Below are positions 12,601 to 23,795 of a DNA stretch of 64,000 nt, piece by piece. The position numbers were made by a program, and so were the translations under genes. This stretch comes from Blasia pusilla (taxonomy: Eukaryota; Marchantiophyta; Marchantiopsida; Blasiales), in assembly GCA_050084515.1 (NCBI GenBank), contig CM114275.1, forward strand, positions 24,180,001 to 24,244,000, in the 5' to 3' direction. Every line of letters starts with the position of its first letter. Positions within the stretch are counted from its first letter, which is position 1. The notes beneath the pieces are model-generated. The model did not search any database and was not told where the DNA came from. It was given only the letters and a program-made list of their open reading frames with translations.

Positions 12601-15550
12601 ACATTATCAAAGTCTCTCTATTTCTTTGTGTAGGAAATCAAGCCTTTTATGAAATTCTTAATCTCTACAAGTAATTTTTGGATGATCTACAAGTGTAGGT
12701 CACCAAAAAATTGGCTAACCTCATTATGACTATAACTGATCCACTTGAGTAAATCAAAGATGGAGGAATATATTTTACTAGAATGTTACATTCGAATTCT
12801 ATTTATGTCCCTACAATATTAGGGATCCACATCATGGTGGCTTCACATTACAAAAGATAAACCCATTTCTTCTTTCCATGCATTATGTTATGCATAAGAT
12901 GAATCTTATTGCTTTGATAATTTATAGTGGTAAATCCATATCGCTAAAATGAGATTCTATCCTCGATACTATAATGGACTACTTCACAAAGTTTCCAAAC
13001 AAAAAAATTTCTAGTATCTTTGTAAGAAAATTAGTGAATCTCAATGAGTCATGAAGAGATATTACAAGATATGATGATTGTTAAGTTAACAAGTTATTTT
13101 CGCTTCATGTGAGTTACTCAATCTTATATTGAGGTAATTCATGGATGTTCCCCTTTGTAGACAAGAATGTTGCAAATTCATATAGCAAATTAAGATCTTT
13201 CCAAATGATTTAGGAATTCTACTTTGTGGTTAATATTATTTCAATGCTTGCTATTTCTAGCAGGTTTTTCACTAAAAGTTTCTGGATTTTATCACTATTG
13301 GTAGTACTCTTAGTTTTGAAATTTCTTCCATTCTAATGAACTTTTTGTGATAGAAACGAATAATTTATATACATCCATTTGTATTCTAAGAAGTCAATAT
13401 CATCATAGTCCACCAAAATTTGAACCCTTGGTGAATATCTTAGAGGCCTACTATTTAAAATAAGGGATCAGAAATTCCATAGCATAAAGGTGTTTAAAGA
13501 TTGTGAGGATAAGGATTTGGGAGCATGATACCTTATTTCAAAGGAGACTTTGTAATAGTATTTGTATAGCCTCACATGATTATTTAAAAAAAGGAAGATA
13601 TTATAGATGCAATGAGAATCTTGAACTTCTTGCATACGCCTTTAAAAAAAGTAACATTTAAGAGTTAAGGGTGTAAATTTTTGGAAGAGTGTGGATATTT
13701 AGAAAGTAAATCACCATTGAGAGGTCATTTTTTGCCTTCCATCGGATAAAAATTCCAATCCTTTTAGTTGATGCCTTTAATTGAGTGGAAATATTGTAAC
13801 TTTTTAGATTCGTGAGCTATGGTACGTAAGAGTAATTTTTATAGTCTATATATATTTGCTTGCGCAAGAGTCCAATATGTTATAATACCATTCCAAATCT
13901 AGAATACGATAAAGGCAAAGTCTTCTACTTACAAAGTTGCACAAATTGTGAGTATTTTTTGAGTACCTTGTGACTCTTTCACAAGTTAATTTTTTTTTTC
14001 TAGACTATGACTGTTTTGTTCGTGCGTCTTTATGGATCTTTAATACGTTGAAATCGTCTCGTTGATTTTAACGACAACTTATTGAACCAAACTGCATCTT
14101 TTCTCTAGGTGTCATGACCTCAGACATGGAGAAACAACGAATGCTTACTCAGATTCAGAGCTAGGTTATAATCTCCCGGAGTTCAATCCTTGTGGGACTC
14201 ATGATCTCCTCAAGTTTACCTCTGCATTTGACAATGATCTTCTAATTTATGACTTTTATCATTTGGTTTGTGTTCAAGTTCACATCTCATTTCTCGAACT
14301 CATGTCTCACTCGTGAGACTCTATCATCAGTCCCTCCTCGTGTGAGCCCACTAGAATTATGATGTTTCACGTTTGCGTTTTGGTTTTGAAGGTCGCGATC
14401 TTATCGAAATTTTTGTATTGGTCAATTTTGATTCTTCTATGTTAATTATATTCTCTTAGTAACTATATAATCATTTGATTCCATGAGCAAAGCATCAAAC
14501 TCTTCTATTGTTGGAATTTTTTCTTGCAAGTTTTTCATCGCTAGTTTTGATTTGATTTGATTTGATTGTTTAACAAATTCTTGAAATTTAGAACTTTCGA
14601 GGAGGATTAATATATCTCAATAAATTGGAAAGCTTCTTCTCTTGAGATAAATATGGATCTCACAAGCCATTTAAAATTTATGTGTCTCCTCCCTTTATTC
14701 GTAACTTTTTTCTATATATTGCGCAGATCCTTTGTGTTTTTTTTTTGGTTGTCTATGCATAGTTCAAGAACTAACCCAAAGAACTAAGACATGCATTGGA
14801 TAAGAGGGATGAAAGTGGAAAATGGTGATAAAAAGAAATGGAATAAGGTTGTGTTTGATCATTTGTGTCGAGATGGGACGAAATTTCTTTGTTGGAATGT
14901 TATGGTTGAGTATTCTTTTATGACAAGTTGCCATGAAATATATTCTATTGAATATTTATGACAAGCCTAAGGTGGGCATTATGAAGTTTAATATGAAAGG
15001 AGCTAATATAAATGATGGTGTAAATAGAAAATACATTTTAGGTTGAATATCTCTAAGGATGGAGATATGGGGTAAAACCCACTTATTTGAAAAGAGGAGA
15101 ATTCTTATTCTTTATTGTGAATTTTGTTCTCAGCTTGATTTGGGAAGAAAGAAATCTACTTTTGCTTTTTCCAACCCTTTCTCCCTATTTATAAAAGGGA
15201 ATTTCTGTAATCATTTTGAAAAAGAAAATTTGTTTCCCCCTTTCAACTTTTAACTCCTTCCCATACATTATTAAATTTTACTTCCAACCAAAACTAGAAG
15301 AATGAGTATTCCTAAAAAAATTAGAGGATGGAAAAGAGAAAGAGTAGAGAGGGGGGACTTGAAGATAGAATGGTAAATATCTGTAGGGAAAAGAGAAAGA
15401 AAGAAAGGAAAAGAAAAACTAAAATTGATCAAAATCTTTTCCTAGTTCTCTCTTGAGGTGAGCCTAAGAAACATTAAAGGACTTTACACGAACAGATAAG
15501 AACTTACTTTTGGTTAGAAGATTTCATAAATAGAACACGAGATGTATCGT
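9634..15550. repeat. AT-rich decayed repeat sequence
   Basis: About 6 kb with no frame longer than about 65 codons, no splice-supported gene and low CpG. Short stretches give fragmentary coding-like translations (for example plus strand 14,780-14,950), all cut by stops within a few dozen codons. This is consistent with old retroelement or DNA-transposon remains. No polymerase, integrase or transposase motif could be read. Confidence 0.5.
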
Positions 15551-15559
15551 TACCTTAAA

Positions 15560-16870
15560 AGCACCGAAATTGCAACATGAAAAAACGATTAAAAAAAGAG
15601 AGAGTCGTTATTCTTAAAATGGAAAGTGTGATCTCACGAGGGCATAGTTCCAGAAGTGAGATACTCCTTCACGCGGACGCCAAAGAGAGAGTCGGAGAAA
15701 ATGATTGCAGACCATTTGTACTCATTCGTCGAGAGCAGCAGAAGATCTCATGGAGGCCCGCTGACCACGAAAATCTCTTCCAGAAAAGCACAAACGACAA
15801 ACGAACGGGAGGAGGAGTGAAGAGGGGAAATCGTCTCGTTCTCCCGAGTCCTGCCTGAAACGCGATCCGCGCGGAGGGACTCTCTGTCTGCGTGGCCACA
15901 CATTTCGGTCGTCCGTGGCTCGCGGACCTCCATCGCCATTCCGACACTGCCGCGACTTCCACTTCACCGGCGGCATCTGGATTGATTGCGCAGGCGGCGG
16001 GCGGACGGAGGGAGAATCGCTGCAGAAAATGACGAAAGGCGAGTGAGCGGGCACCGACATGAGAGCTGAGCGGCTGCGTCAGCCATAGCCTGAGTAATCA
16101 GAGAGGACACGACCGCTGCGGGATCCGATTGCAGAGTCAGATTTTGCAACCACGGACAGCCTAGTCACAAAGTGAGAGGAGAAGACCGCTGCGGGGTTAG
16201 TACAGGATTGCGGCCGTAGACTAAACAGAACGGGGACGAGAAGAACCCTGCGGGATGTAGTTAGTTGCTACTACATGGACGACAATGCCATGTCCGACGG
16301 TGACGGGATTCGGTGGTTCGGAGTCTTTCTCAACGCGTTCGTTCATGCTGCTGCTGCTGCTGTGGTCGTCAGGGATTGCGAGTCGAATTCGACGCAGGAT
16401 CGCGTAGAAATCGCCGACTGACGGATGGAATTGCGTTTACTTCCTCGAACTTCATGTCATATCGCGCAGCTCATGTCCCACGGCGCCGACGGAACCGGCC
16501 CCTTTTCGTCGGACTCGGAACTTGGAAAGGGTAGGCCGGGCCACGGGCTTTGAATCCCGAATACGCACGTGTCTTCATCTCCTCCACCCTATGCTGTCGG
16601 CGAGGCAGATAACCTTTGCGGCGACGCCACGTGTGGCGCTGCAGACGCTCCAAGTGCCACCGCCACAGCCACGCGCCCACGGTCGTAGTTTTTTGTAGGA
16701 CCCCTATGGCTGCCTCTCCAGCTTGGCATGTCGTGGGGAGGAATATCCTAGTCCGGGGGACCATTCTTCGTCCCTTCTCCCTCCCCGCGCTCCTCCATCG
16801 GCCCGGAATCCATGCACAAATCGTCCCGCCGTTTTCCTTTCACGTCTGTGAGTTGTTTTCCATGAGAAAA
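15560..16870. other. Second GC-rich island with no recognisable gene
   Basis: A CpG-rich block with abrupt edges, similar in texture to 880-2,000. ORFs of 60-112 codons occur on both strands with arginine- and serine-rich low-complexity translations, typical of chance frames in GC-rich DNA. Two ACGT-core elements lie at 16,566-16,573 (CACGTGTC, ABRE/G-box type) and 16,628-16,635 (CACGTGTG), which would suit promoter function. Short similar phrases (GACCGCTGCGGGRT and AACCCTGCGGGAT) recur between 16,105 and 16,260. A promoter or 5' UTR of an unannotated transcript is possible, but nothing shows the gene itself. Confidence 0.35.
16566..16635. promoter_or_regulatory. Pair of G-box/ABRE-like ACGT elements
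   Basis: CACGTGTC at 16,566 and CACGTGTG at 16,628 are 62 bases apart in the GC-rich island. Such motifs bind bZIP and bHLH factors in plants. With no gene assigned nearby, their role is unproven. Confidence 0.3.
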
Positions 16871-17889
16871 ATCGCTGAGGGATTAGTTCCTAAACGTGGA
16901 GATCTAAGACATTGTCAATACTCACTATAAATAAATATTTAGAGAGAGAAAAAAATTGTGTGTTTATCCTCTTTTATCCCAAAGTGACAAAGGAGAAAGC
17001 GTCCTGTCCGTAAAAAGTGTCATTGTAATTGGGTGTATAAATAAAAGCACACAAAATGCGTGGGAATATTGTTATTTTTTCATTTCGCAAGTTCGCATGT
17101 TTATTTTTAGTAGATTTTTAAATTTGAAAGATTAATGTAAGCCCGTGTTTAAAATTTTCAAGTACCATCTTATTTGTTTAAAAAGCAAGGGATTTTAATG
17201 ACTAAAAGTGCCAAGTGTCATAAGGAGAGGTGTTTGCGAAATGAAAAGACACACTCCAATAATAACATAAATTTTCGATTTCAATCGGCTAACTTTACAA
17301 TGAATAAGAATATTCACGAATATGAGCTCAAATATTCCAAGGCGTGAACAATTATGGATTACTTTCACAATAATTTGCTGTATATTTCAGGGAGAACATA
17401 TTATTGAAAAGGTCAAGATAAGTACACAGCAATGGGCGGTGGGAACTAGAATCATCATCGTGCGGTTGGACTTCTAGCCATGTGGAATTTGATTCTCAAG
17501 CGACCCACCAATGAATACATGGGCCCAACTATGGAGATCACCCTCCATAATTTTCCATTCAAATGTGTTTTTTTCATTGTAATCTTTTCGTCATCGATTC
17601 CAATTTCTCATTCTTATTTACCCTCCACTCAAATTCTCGGAGACTTTATCCACAAGTTTCCACAATAGTCTTTTCCCCATTTGGTACTTTTTCTTCCCAT
17701 GCGTTATGAATTCAACCTCATAGAATAGAGTAGCATAAACTAGGGTTTGAAGGGGAGGGGTGAGGTCCAAACAAATCCAAAGTTAGACTAGAGCAATCGT
17801 CATTAGAATTAATCTTGAGAATAGAACTTTCGGCTCCAAATTTTTTCCTATCTACTTATCCCCAGTTGGACTAAGATTAATTTCTTCCT
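16871..17889. repeat. AT-rich spacer with repeat-family end
   Basis: Low-GC sequence between the GC island and the tandem array. At about 17,227-17,285 it carries a diverged copy of the repeat end seen at about 3,000-3,050. Nothing gene-like is visible. Confidence 0.4.
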
Positions 17890-19060
17890 CCTACCCTCCA
17901 AGAATTCAAGTCCACGATTCAACTTCATCGGCAATTCCACCTTGTAGTAGAATTGAAAGAGGCGGAGTAAAATAAATTGTCTAGGAGTGTCCTATGCTAG
18001 AAAGAATTCAATATCACAATTCAACTTCATCGAACAATTGAAATGAACCCCTTAAATAGAATAGAGTAGAGTAAAGTAGAGTAAAATAGATTGCATAGGG
18101 AGTGGCGTTCCTATAGACCTAGAATCAAACCTCACAATTCAACTTCCCCCAAAAGCGAATAATCACCATAGGGTAGAATAGATTATGTGGGGGTGGTGTT
18201 TTTTCCTTCCTACATCGGTGGGGAGAATTGAGCCACACAATTCAATTCTTCCAAATAGATTAAACACGATAGAGTGATAGGGTAAAATAAATGCTATAGA
18301 GGTGGTGTCTTTTCTCTTCCTATGCACATAGAATCAAACCTCACAATGCAACTTCACACACATGGAAAACCTATATTATAATTTGAGGAGCATTTTTGAA
18401 ATAAAGATAACTTCAAAGTTAGACACGTGTCTTTTAGAGTTTAGGAATTTATGACACATGGCATTTTTTTAAACTAAATGGGTGTGTACACATGTATAAT
18501 TATAGGACCGGGCACGTATATATGTATTGGTCCTAACAAGTAGATTATGTGGGAGTTGATGTTGTTCCTCTTATGCCATGCAACATCCAAAATTGAACCT
18601 CACAATTCAATTCACCCAAACACAATAGAGCAAAATTGTTCATATGGGGGTTGTTGATTTTTCATCCTATGCACCTAGAATGGAACATCCCAATTCAACT
18701 TCACCCTACCACAAAGAAAGAGCAATAGAATAAAAAATTATATGTAGGGGCTTTTTCCTCCCATTCCATGCATGAAAAAATAGAATCTCACAAGTCAATT
18801 CCCCCAAGCACAAAAGAGTGAAATAGATCAAATAGGGGTTGGTGATTTTTTTTTCATCCTATGCACATATAGTCAAACGTCCCGATTCAACTTCCCCCCA
18901 ATATTGTTTGCTTTTTTTTTTGGCCCATCCTATGCACCTAGAATTCAAACATCCTAATTCAACTCACTAGAAAGAGTAATAGAGTAAGAAATCTTGTGTG
19001 GGGGTTTCCTCCCATTCCATAAAGCGGAAAGTGAACCTCGTAATCCAAGCCCCACTAACT
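17890..19060. repeat. Degenerate tandem array with a unit of roughly 100-125 bases
   Basis: A recurring core of CCTCACAATTCAACTTC or a close variant appears at about 17,909, 18,010, 18,132, 18,232, 18,342, 18,598, 18,688, 18,787, 18,880, 18,952 and 19,036. Between cores there is usually a segment like AATAGAGTAAAATAGATT, then GGGGGTGTT and CCTATGCACCTAGAAT. Copies are diverged from each other. The array is interrupted at about 18,360-18,560 by unrelated AT-rich sequence. This is an old satellite or minisatellite. Confidence 0.7.
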
Positions 19061-19904
19061 CAATCTATATCAGAATATTTTTTTCAAACACTTAACACTA
19101 CTTAACATATGTCATCCTTCTAAAAGACTATATTTCGTATGAACGTTTTAGTACTTTCACTCCTATTTTACTACTAATGGAGTAGTAAAATAGGTCGTGT
19201 AGGGGAGGGGTGCAGGTGACGAGTGGACGAAGTGAGAACGAGAGGAGAGGGTAGCAGCGCGGTGGATATGGCGTCGGTGGAGTGATCGAAGGAATTCGAA
19301 TCCGGTGCTGGCTGAAGTTGGCGCTTGCTGTCCAGCGTCACTGCCACTCGCAGACAGCTTCGACATGATTGGTCGGCCGCCACCGGATGCTCCTCGTTCC
19401 TCCGTTTCTTCCGAGTCCTTTCCTCGCCTCTGCGTCGCGAGATCGCGCTCTGGAAAATTCCTGTCCTTCCGCTTCTTTGCTCCCCCCCTCCCCTCGTCGC
19501 GTCTGCTTATCCCATCGCGCCGATCAGTTGGGCAGCGACGGGGGCCCGAGGCGGGACTAGATCGGCGGAGGCGGATTGCGGGAATCGCGTGCCGCTGCAT
19601 TGCTGAATTGGGTGCGAGGAGTCCACAGATTGGGATCTAAGAAACTCGAGAGAGGTGGTTCGGTAGCGTGCGTGCGACTGAGATGGTGGTTTCTGCGTTG
19701 AGGAGGGAGAGGGAGAGGGGGAGAGGGATGGGGATGGGGATGAGGAGGAGGATGAGGGTGGAGGTGATGGTGGAGTGGCAGGAGAGGACCGCGGCGGTTG
19801 TGGTCGTCAGCTGTGGAATGAGTTAGAGTGCAGGACTGGATCGGTCGTGGTGCTCGATCCATCGCTGGGCGTCTGGCGATAAGAGTCCCCGAAATCTGCA
19901 ATCC
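19061..19904. other. 5' region of the BASS gene (promoter and 5' UTR)
   Basis: From about 19,190 the sequence becomes GC-rich and CpG-rich up to the BASS start codon. It contains a purine-rich run at about 19,700-19,780 (GGGAGAGGGAGAGG-type), whose complement is the CT-rich tract typical of plant core promoters and 5' UTRs. ORFs of 60-145 codons here read in several frames at once and lack motifs, so I treat them as chance. Confidence 0.4.
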
Positions 19905-20208
19905 ATGGCGACTCTGGCGGGCGCCGCCGGTTGCAGGGCGTTCGTGCTGTCACCGAAGGCGGCACGTCGTGTGGAGCCTCGATCAGCTGGAACAGTGCCT
20001 CGGACTAGTGCATGCCTTGTGCACTCTTTCATGCTCACGGGATTCGCTACCAGATGCTCAGGTGTGCGTTTCTCGATCTTCGGAGGTTTCGCATCGCAGA
20101 TTCAAAGCTCAGTTGTTGTGATGTCTGTACATGTCCACATTGATCCATTTGCTGCATTGCAATGTGAGCTCTGAGCTGTGAAAGGGGTTCTTTCGAAGGC
20201 TTGGGTTG

Positions 20209-20250
<42 letters not shown>

Positions 20251-22466
20251 GCACTGTTACGGAATGGCGGACGAGCTGATGGGTGTGGACTGGTGATGTC
20301 TGGCAGGACCAAAACCTCGTGCGTTTAGGAATTCTCGCAGCTTCGACAGGAGGTTTAAGGGGAATCTGGGTTGCAAATCTGAAAAGGCGAACGAAAGTCT
20401 GAATGGACTTCAGGATGACGGTGGTGCATCCACATCGAGGGACCTTTCTTCTTGTCTTCACTCTCTGATTTCTGAGCTGCTCGTCCGTCAATCCCTCTCT
20501 CCGAAGAAACTCAGGCAGGAATTGCTTCGAGTCATCGCCTCAGCACGAAACAACACGAGGGTCGGTGGAGTGGGCAACTTCAGGCGAGAAGGGAACGTTG
20601 CTCTGGCTTCATTCGGGATCAAAGTGAAGAAGGATAAGCTCGGGAAGAAAATTGATATCACCAGATCTCTCTCAAAGATTCTGCCCTTTGTGGTTGCTGC
20701 CACTGCCGTCGCAGCTCTCACGCGTCCGGCCACTTTTGCCTGGTGAGCGAGCTTCAGATGTCCCACCCTCACACTCTTCTTCTCCCTCTCCCAATCTCAC
20801 ATCAGATTGTCCGCAGATTCTTATTCCCAAACACTGACAAAGGAGGTCGGCTGCTTTTCCTACGCATCCCGCTCTATCTATCCTCTGTTTGAGTCGTGAT
20901 GATACCCTTTTCGTCCTCGCAGGGTGAGGAAAGACTACTACGCACCTGCACTAGGAGGCATAATGCTCTCAATTGGAGTCCAACTCTCTGTGGCGGACTT
21001 CGCTCTCGTTGTACAGCGGTAGGACGACTGCCATGTCTGAGAGGTTGTCGTATGTCAACCATCTCGTGCTTTCGGTTTCTTTGTGTAGTGCTCGGAATTC
21101 TCCGAAGTTTGAACAGGGAGGTAGGCCAGAGCATCCTTCACTGTTGAGAAGCGGTTGGTGATGACATGTTTTTGCAACATTTTCGCAGGCCATTGCCCGT
21201 TCTACTTGGGTATGCTGCCCAGTATCTACTGAAGCCGCTTCTGGGGTTCACAATCGTGAAATTGTTCAACGTGCCGGCAACATTCGCAGCGGGACTGGTT
21301 CTTACTTCATGTGTGGCTGGGGCACAATTGTCTAGTTATGCTTCCTTCTTGAGTGAGGGAGACGTGGCTCTCAGCATTGTGCTTACGAGCCTGACTACCA
21401 TGAGCTCTGTGGCTGTCACTCCTCTTCTGACCCGGATCTTGATCGGCTCCGTAGTGCCAGTGGATGTGGTTGCCATGGCTTCGTCTATATTACAGGTGTT
21501 CTTCGCATCTGCCACCCTCTCTCTCTGTCTTTCGAAACAGGCTGTATACGAGGGTTACAATTGCATGGCAGTTCTTTTTCGTGCACATTTGGATGGGTGT
21601 GGTAGAATGACAAGAGTGTACGAGTGGTGGAATCCGTCACAAGCCATATGGGATATGTGCATGAGATACAGCCAAATTTGTGAGCAGAAGAAGTTTCGGT
21701 CGCTTTCATGTTCCCCTTTGATTCTCGAGGGTTGAAGTGCAGTGGCAGGAGCAGTATGTACGATCCTTACACTTGCAGAGTGAACATTTGCAGGTGGTCA
21801 TCGGTCCAGTCGTTCTGGGACTTGCACTGAATACTTATGCCAAGCCTGCAGTCGACAAAGTACGTTCATTCATGCCTCTGGTGGCAATGGTGTGCACATC
21901 CTTATGCATTGGGAGTCCACTTGCTCTCAATAGGGATATGATAATTTCAGCTCAAGGTCTGCAGCTCATGGTTCCCGTGCTGGCTTTCCACATCGGAGCT
22001 TTCACTCTCGGCTACTGGCTTTGCCAGGTCCCCCTCTGGAGGTGAGTTGAGTATGGATTTCTAGCCAAAAACTACTCTCTCAACAACAGTAGCAGAACGC
22101 ATCTCTCAGAAATGACAGTTTCTCATTAGTTTCTCATTAGAAGTTCGTTTCGGAAGTGGTGAATCTAACAAGATGGTGTGCATGTGTGTCCACAGCCAAG
22201 AAGAGAAAGAGTCCAAAACGATAGCACTCTGCACCGGGATGCAAAGCTCAACCTTGGCCATGCTCCTTGCTTCTCAATTTCTGGGTGGAACTCACGCAGT
22301 CCCACCTGCCTGCTCAGTCGTAGTAATGGCCCTCATGGGTCTTTCTCTAGGGTCGTTTTGGGGTAAGAAGAGGCAACTCAGAGATCTGGTTCCCCGGCTG
22401 TCACCGGGTCCGAACAGAGGGGCATCATTCAACTTCAATAGATCCTTGCTCCTGGAACCTATGTAA
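19905..22466 (+). CDS. Probable sodium/metabolite cotransporter, BASS family, chloroplastic
   Basis: A member of the bile acid:sodium symporter (BASS) family, whose plant members move small organic acids across the plastid envelope. Six exons join in frame: 19905-20061, 20307-20742, 20923-21018, 21189-21495, 21794-22041 and 22196-22466, giving about 504 residues. The ATG at 19,905 opens an arginine/serine/alanine-rich leader that looks like a plastid transit peptide. It is followed by a basic segment, longer than usual for the family. The membrane core starts near residue 172 (KILPFVVAATAVAAL) and carries family landmarks: ALGGIMLSIGVQLSV, YLLKPLLG, CVAGAQLSSYASFL, LALNTYAKP, MVCTSLCIGSPLA, LCTGMQSSTLAMLLASQFLG and VPPACSVVVMALMGL. 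All introns are GT-AG. Intron 1 holds a (CT)18 tract. The sequence fits the plant BASS1/BASS3 side of the family, but the exact paralogue and substrate cannot be told. PP5 lies downstream, convergent, 1.3 kb between stops. Confidence 0.92.
20212..20247 (+). repeat. (CT)18 microsatellite in BASS intron 1
   Basis: Uninterrupted CT dinucleotide run, 36 bases long, about 60 bases upstream of the intron 1 acceptor. Likely length-variable between individuals. Confidence 0.95.
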
Positions 22467-23795
22467 ACGTGGCCACTTCTGACGATGATGCTAACTCCTG
22501 GAAGCTATTGGAATATGGTCACGAATCCGCAGTGGGACATACGAAAGTCATGTCATTGTAAATGCCACTCACTGGTTATGTTCAGTGTTAAATAGTTACA
22601 GATAGAGTGCAAATGGCAGCCATGCTCCAACTACTTATACGTAGAACGTTCTGAGTTGTATTCTAAATGCGGCTTATCCGATCAACTCCCATCGAAAATG
22701 TGATCAGATAACGTTATACATCCATCTTTCAACAGCTAATATCGCTGTGGGTGGAACATAGATGGATGATACATTAGTGGCAAACAACTAATGTTTTCAA
22801 CGATTTTAAAAGGTAACGTTCATAGATGTGTATCTCTGAACAATTCTAGATCAATGCGTCGATAATGTGCAACAATACCATATGCTCGAATGAAGCTCGG
22901 TTGTGGAAAAGTAATTAGAACACTTATTTACTCTCGAAAAAATGTGAAATATGTCGCAGCAAACGAACAATCAATTGTACATGTATACAAGTTTTGACTA
23001 TTCTTCCAGGTGATAAATAAACTGTTTATATAATCATCTGTCAAATGTACATTTTCATATTATCCAGCCGGCGAAAGATACTTCAGTAACATAAGTTACG
23101 ATAATTGAACAGTTATTTACTCCCCTTTCAACAAAAAGGTTTCACCTCCATTTGCACGTTCGACACTAAATTTTCGAAAAAAGTAGCATTTTGATTGTTC
23201 CGATTTTTTCGTTGTAGAAGATTTTACTGCCTTCCCTTGATCAAATTACCGTCAAAGTAGATTTTGCATCAGGAGTATAATTCATTACAATCACTACTAC
23301 CAGATCGAAAATGGAGAAAATGATTGACAAATTGTGAAAGATTTGGATTTGGATATGACAACTAAAATCTTCTTGCTTCAATTTCCTCTGCCGACCATCA
23401 TCTTAGTCAGCAGATGTTGCACATGTATGCCAACTGCACCGACTTCACAATGTCACTATCTTGTACACATTTTCTATGGAAGGAACATAATTGTTGACTC
23501 ACTGCAAAGGTCTAAGACCAGTATAGTAAATGCAAAAACGCTTTCTGAACTTTCCTCAGTTCCTAATAAGCCACTTTCTTCCTCTAAAACTGCCATCTTC
23601 CTTCCCTCATTCGAAAGAAAACCGTACACAAGGATCAAGGCATCAAACTACACTACATGAAAAATCCCATGTACATACGAAGTTTGGCAACATCTGACAG
23701 GGAAAAGTGCGTGGCTTTGCGTTAGAAGCCCAAGTGCTATCCATGTTCAAGCTCCTGGTGAGGCACCCCAACTCGTCAGGCCATAGAATTATGTG
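22467..23795. other. Convergent intergenic region between BASS and PP5 stops
   Basis: Holds the two 3' UTRs facing each other. The composition is moderately AT-rich, all frames are short and no repeat stands out. The 108-codon plus-strand ORF at 23,334 has no recognisable motif and overlaps the presumed PP5 3' UTR, so it is not called. Confidence 0.5.

Noticed and set aside
19163-19640. Several overlapping 60-145-codon ORFs before the BASS start
   Set aside because: They occur in three or more frames on both strands of a GC-rich stretch, with arginine/serine/proline composition; this is chance reading of promoter or 5' UTR sequence.
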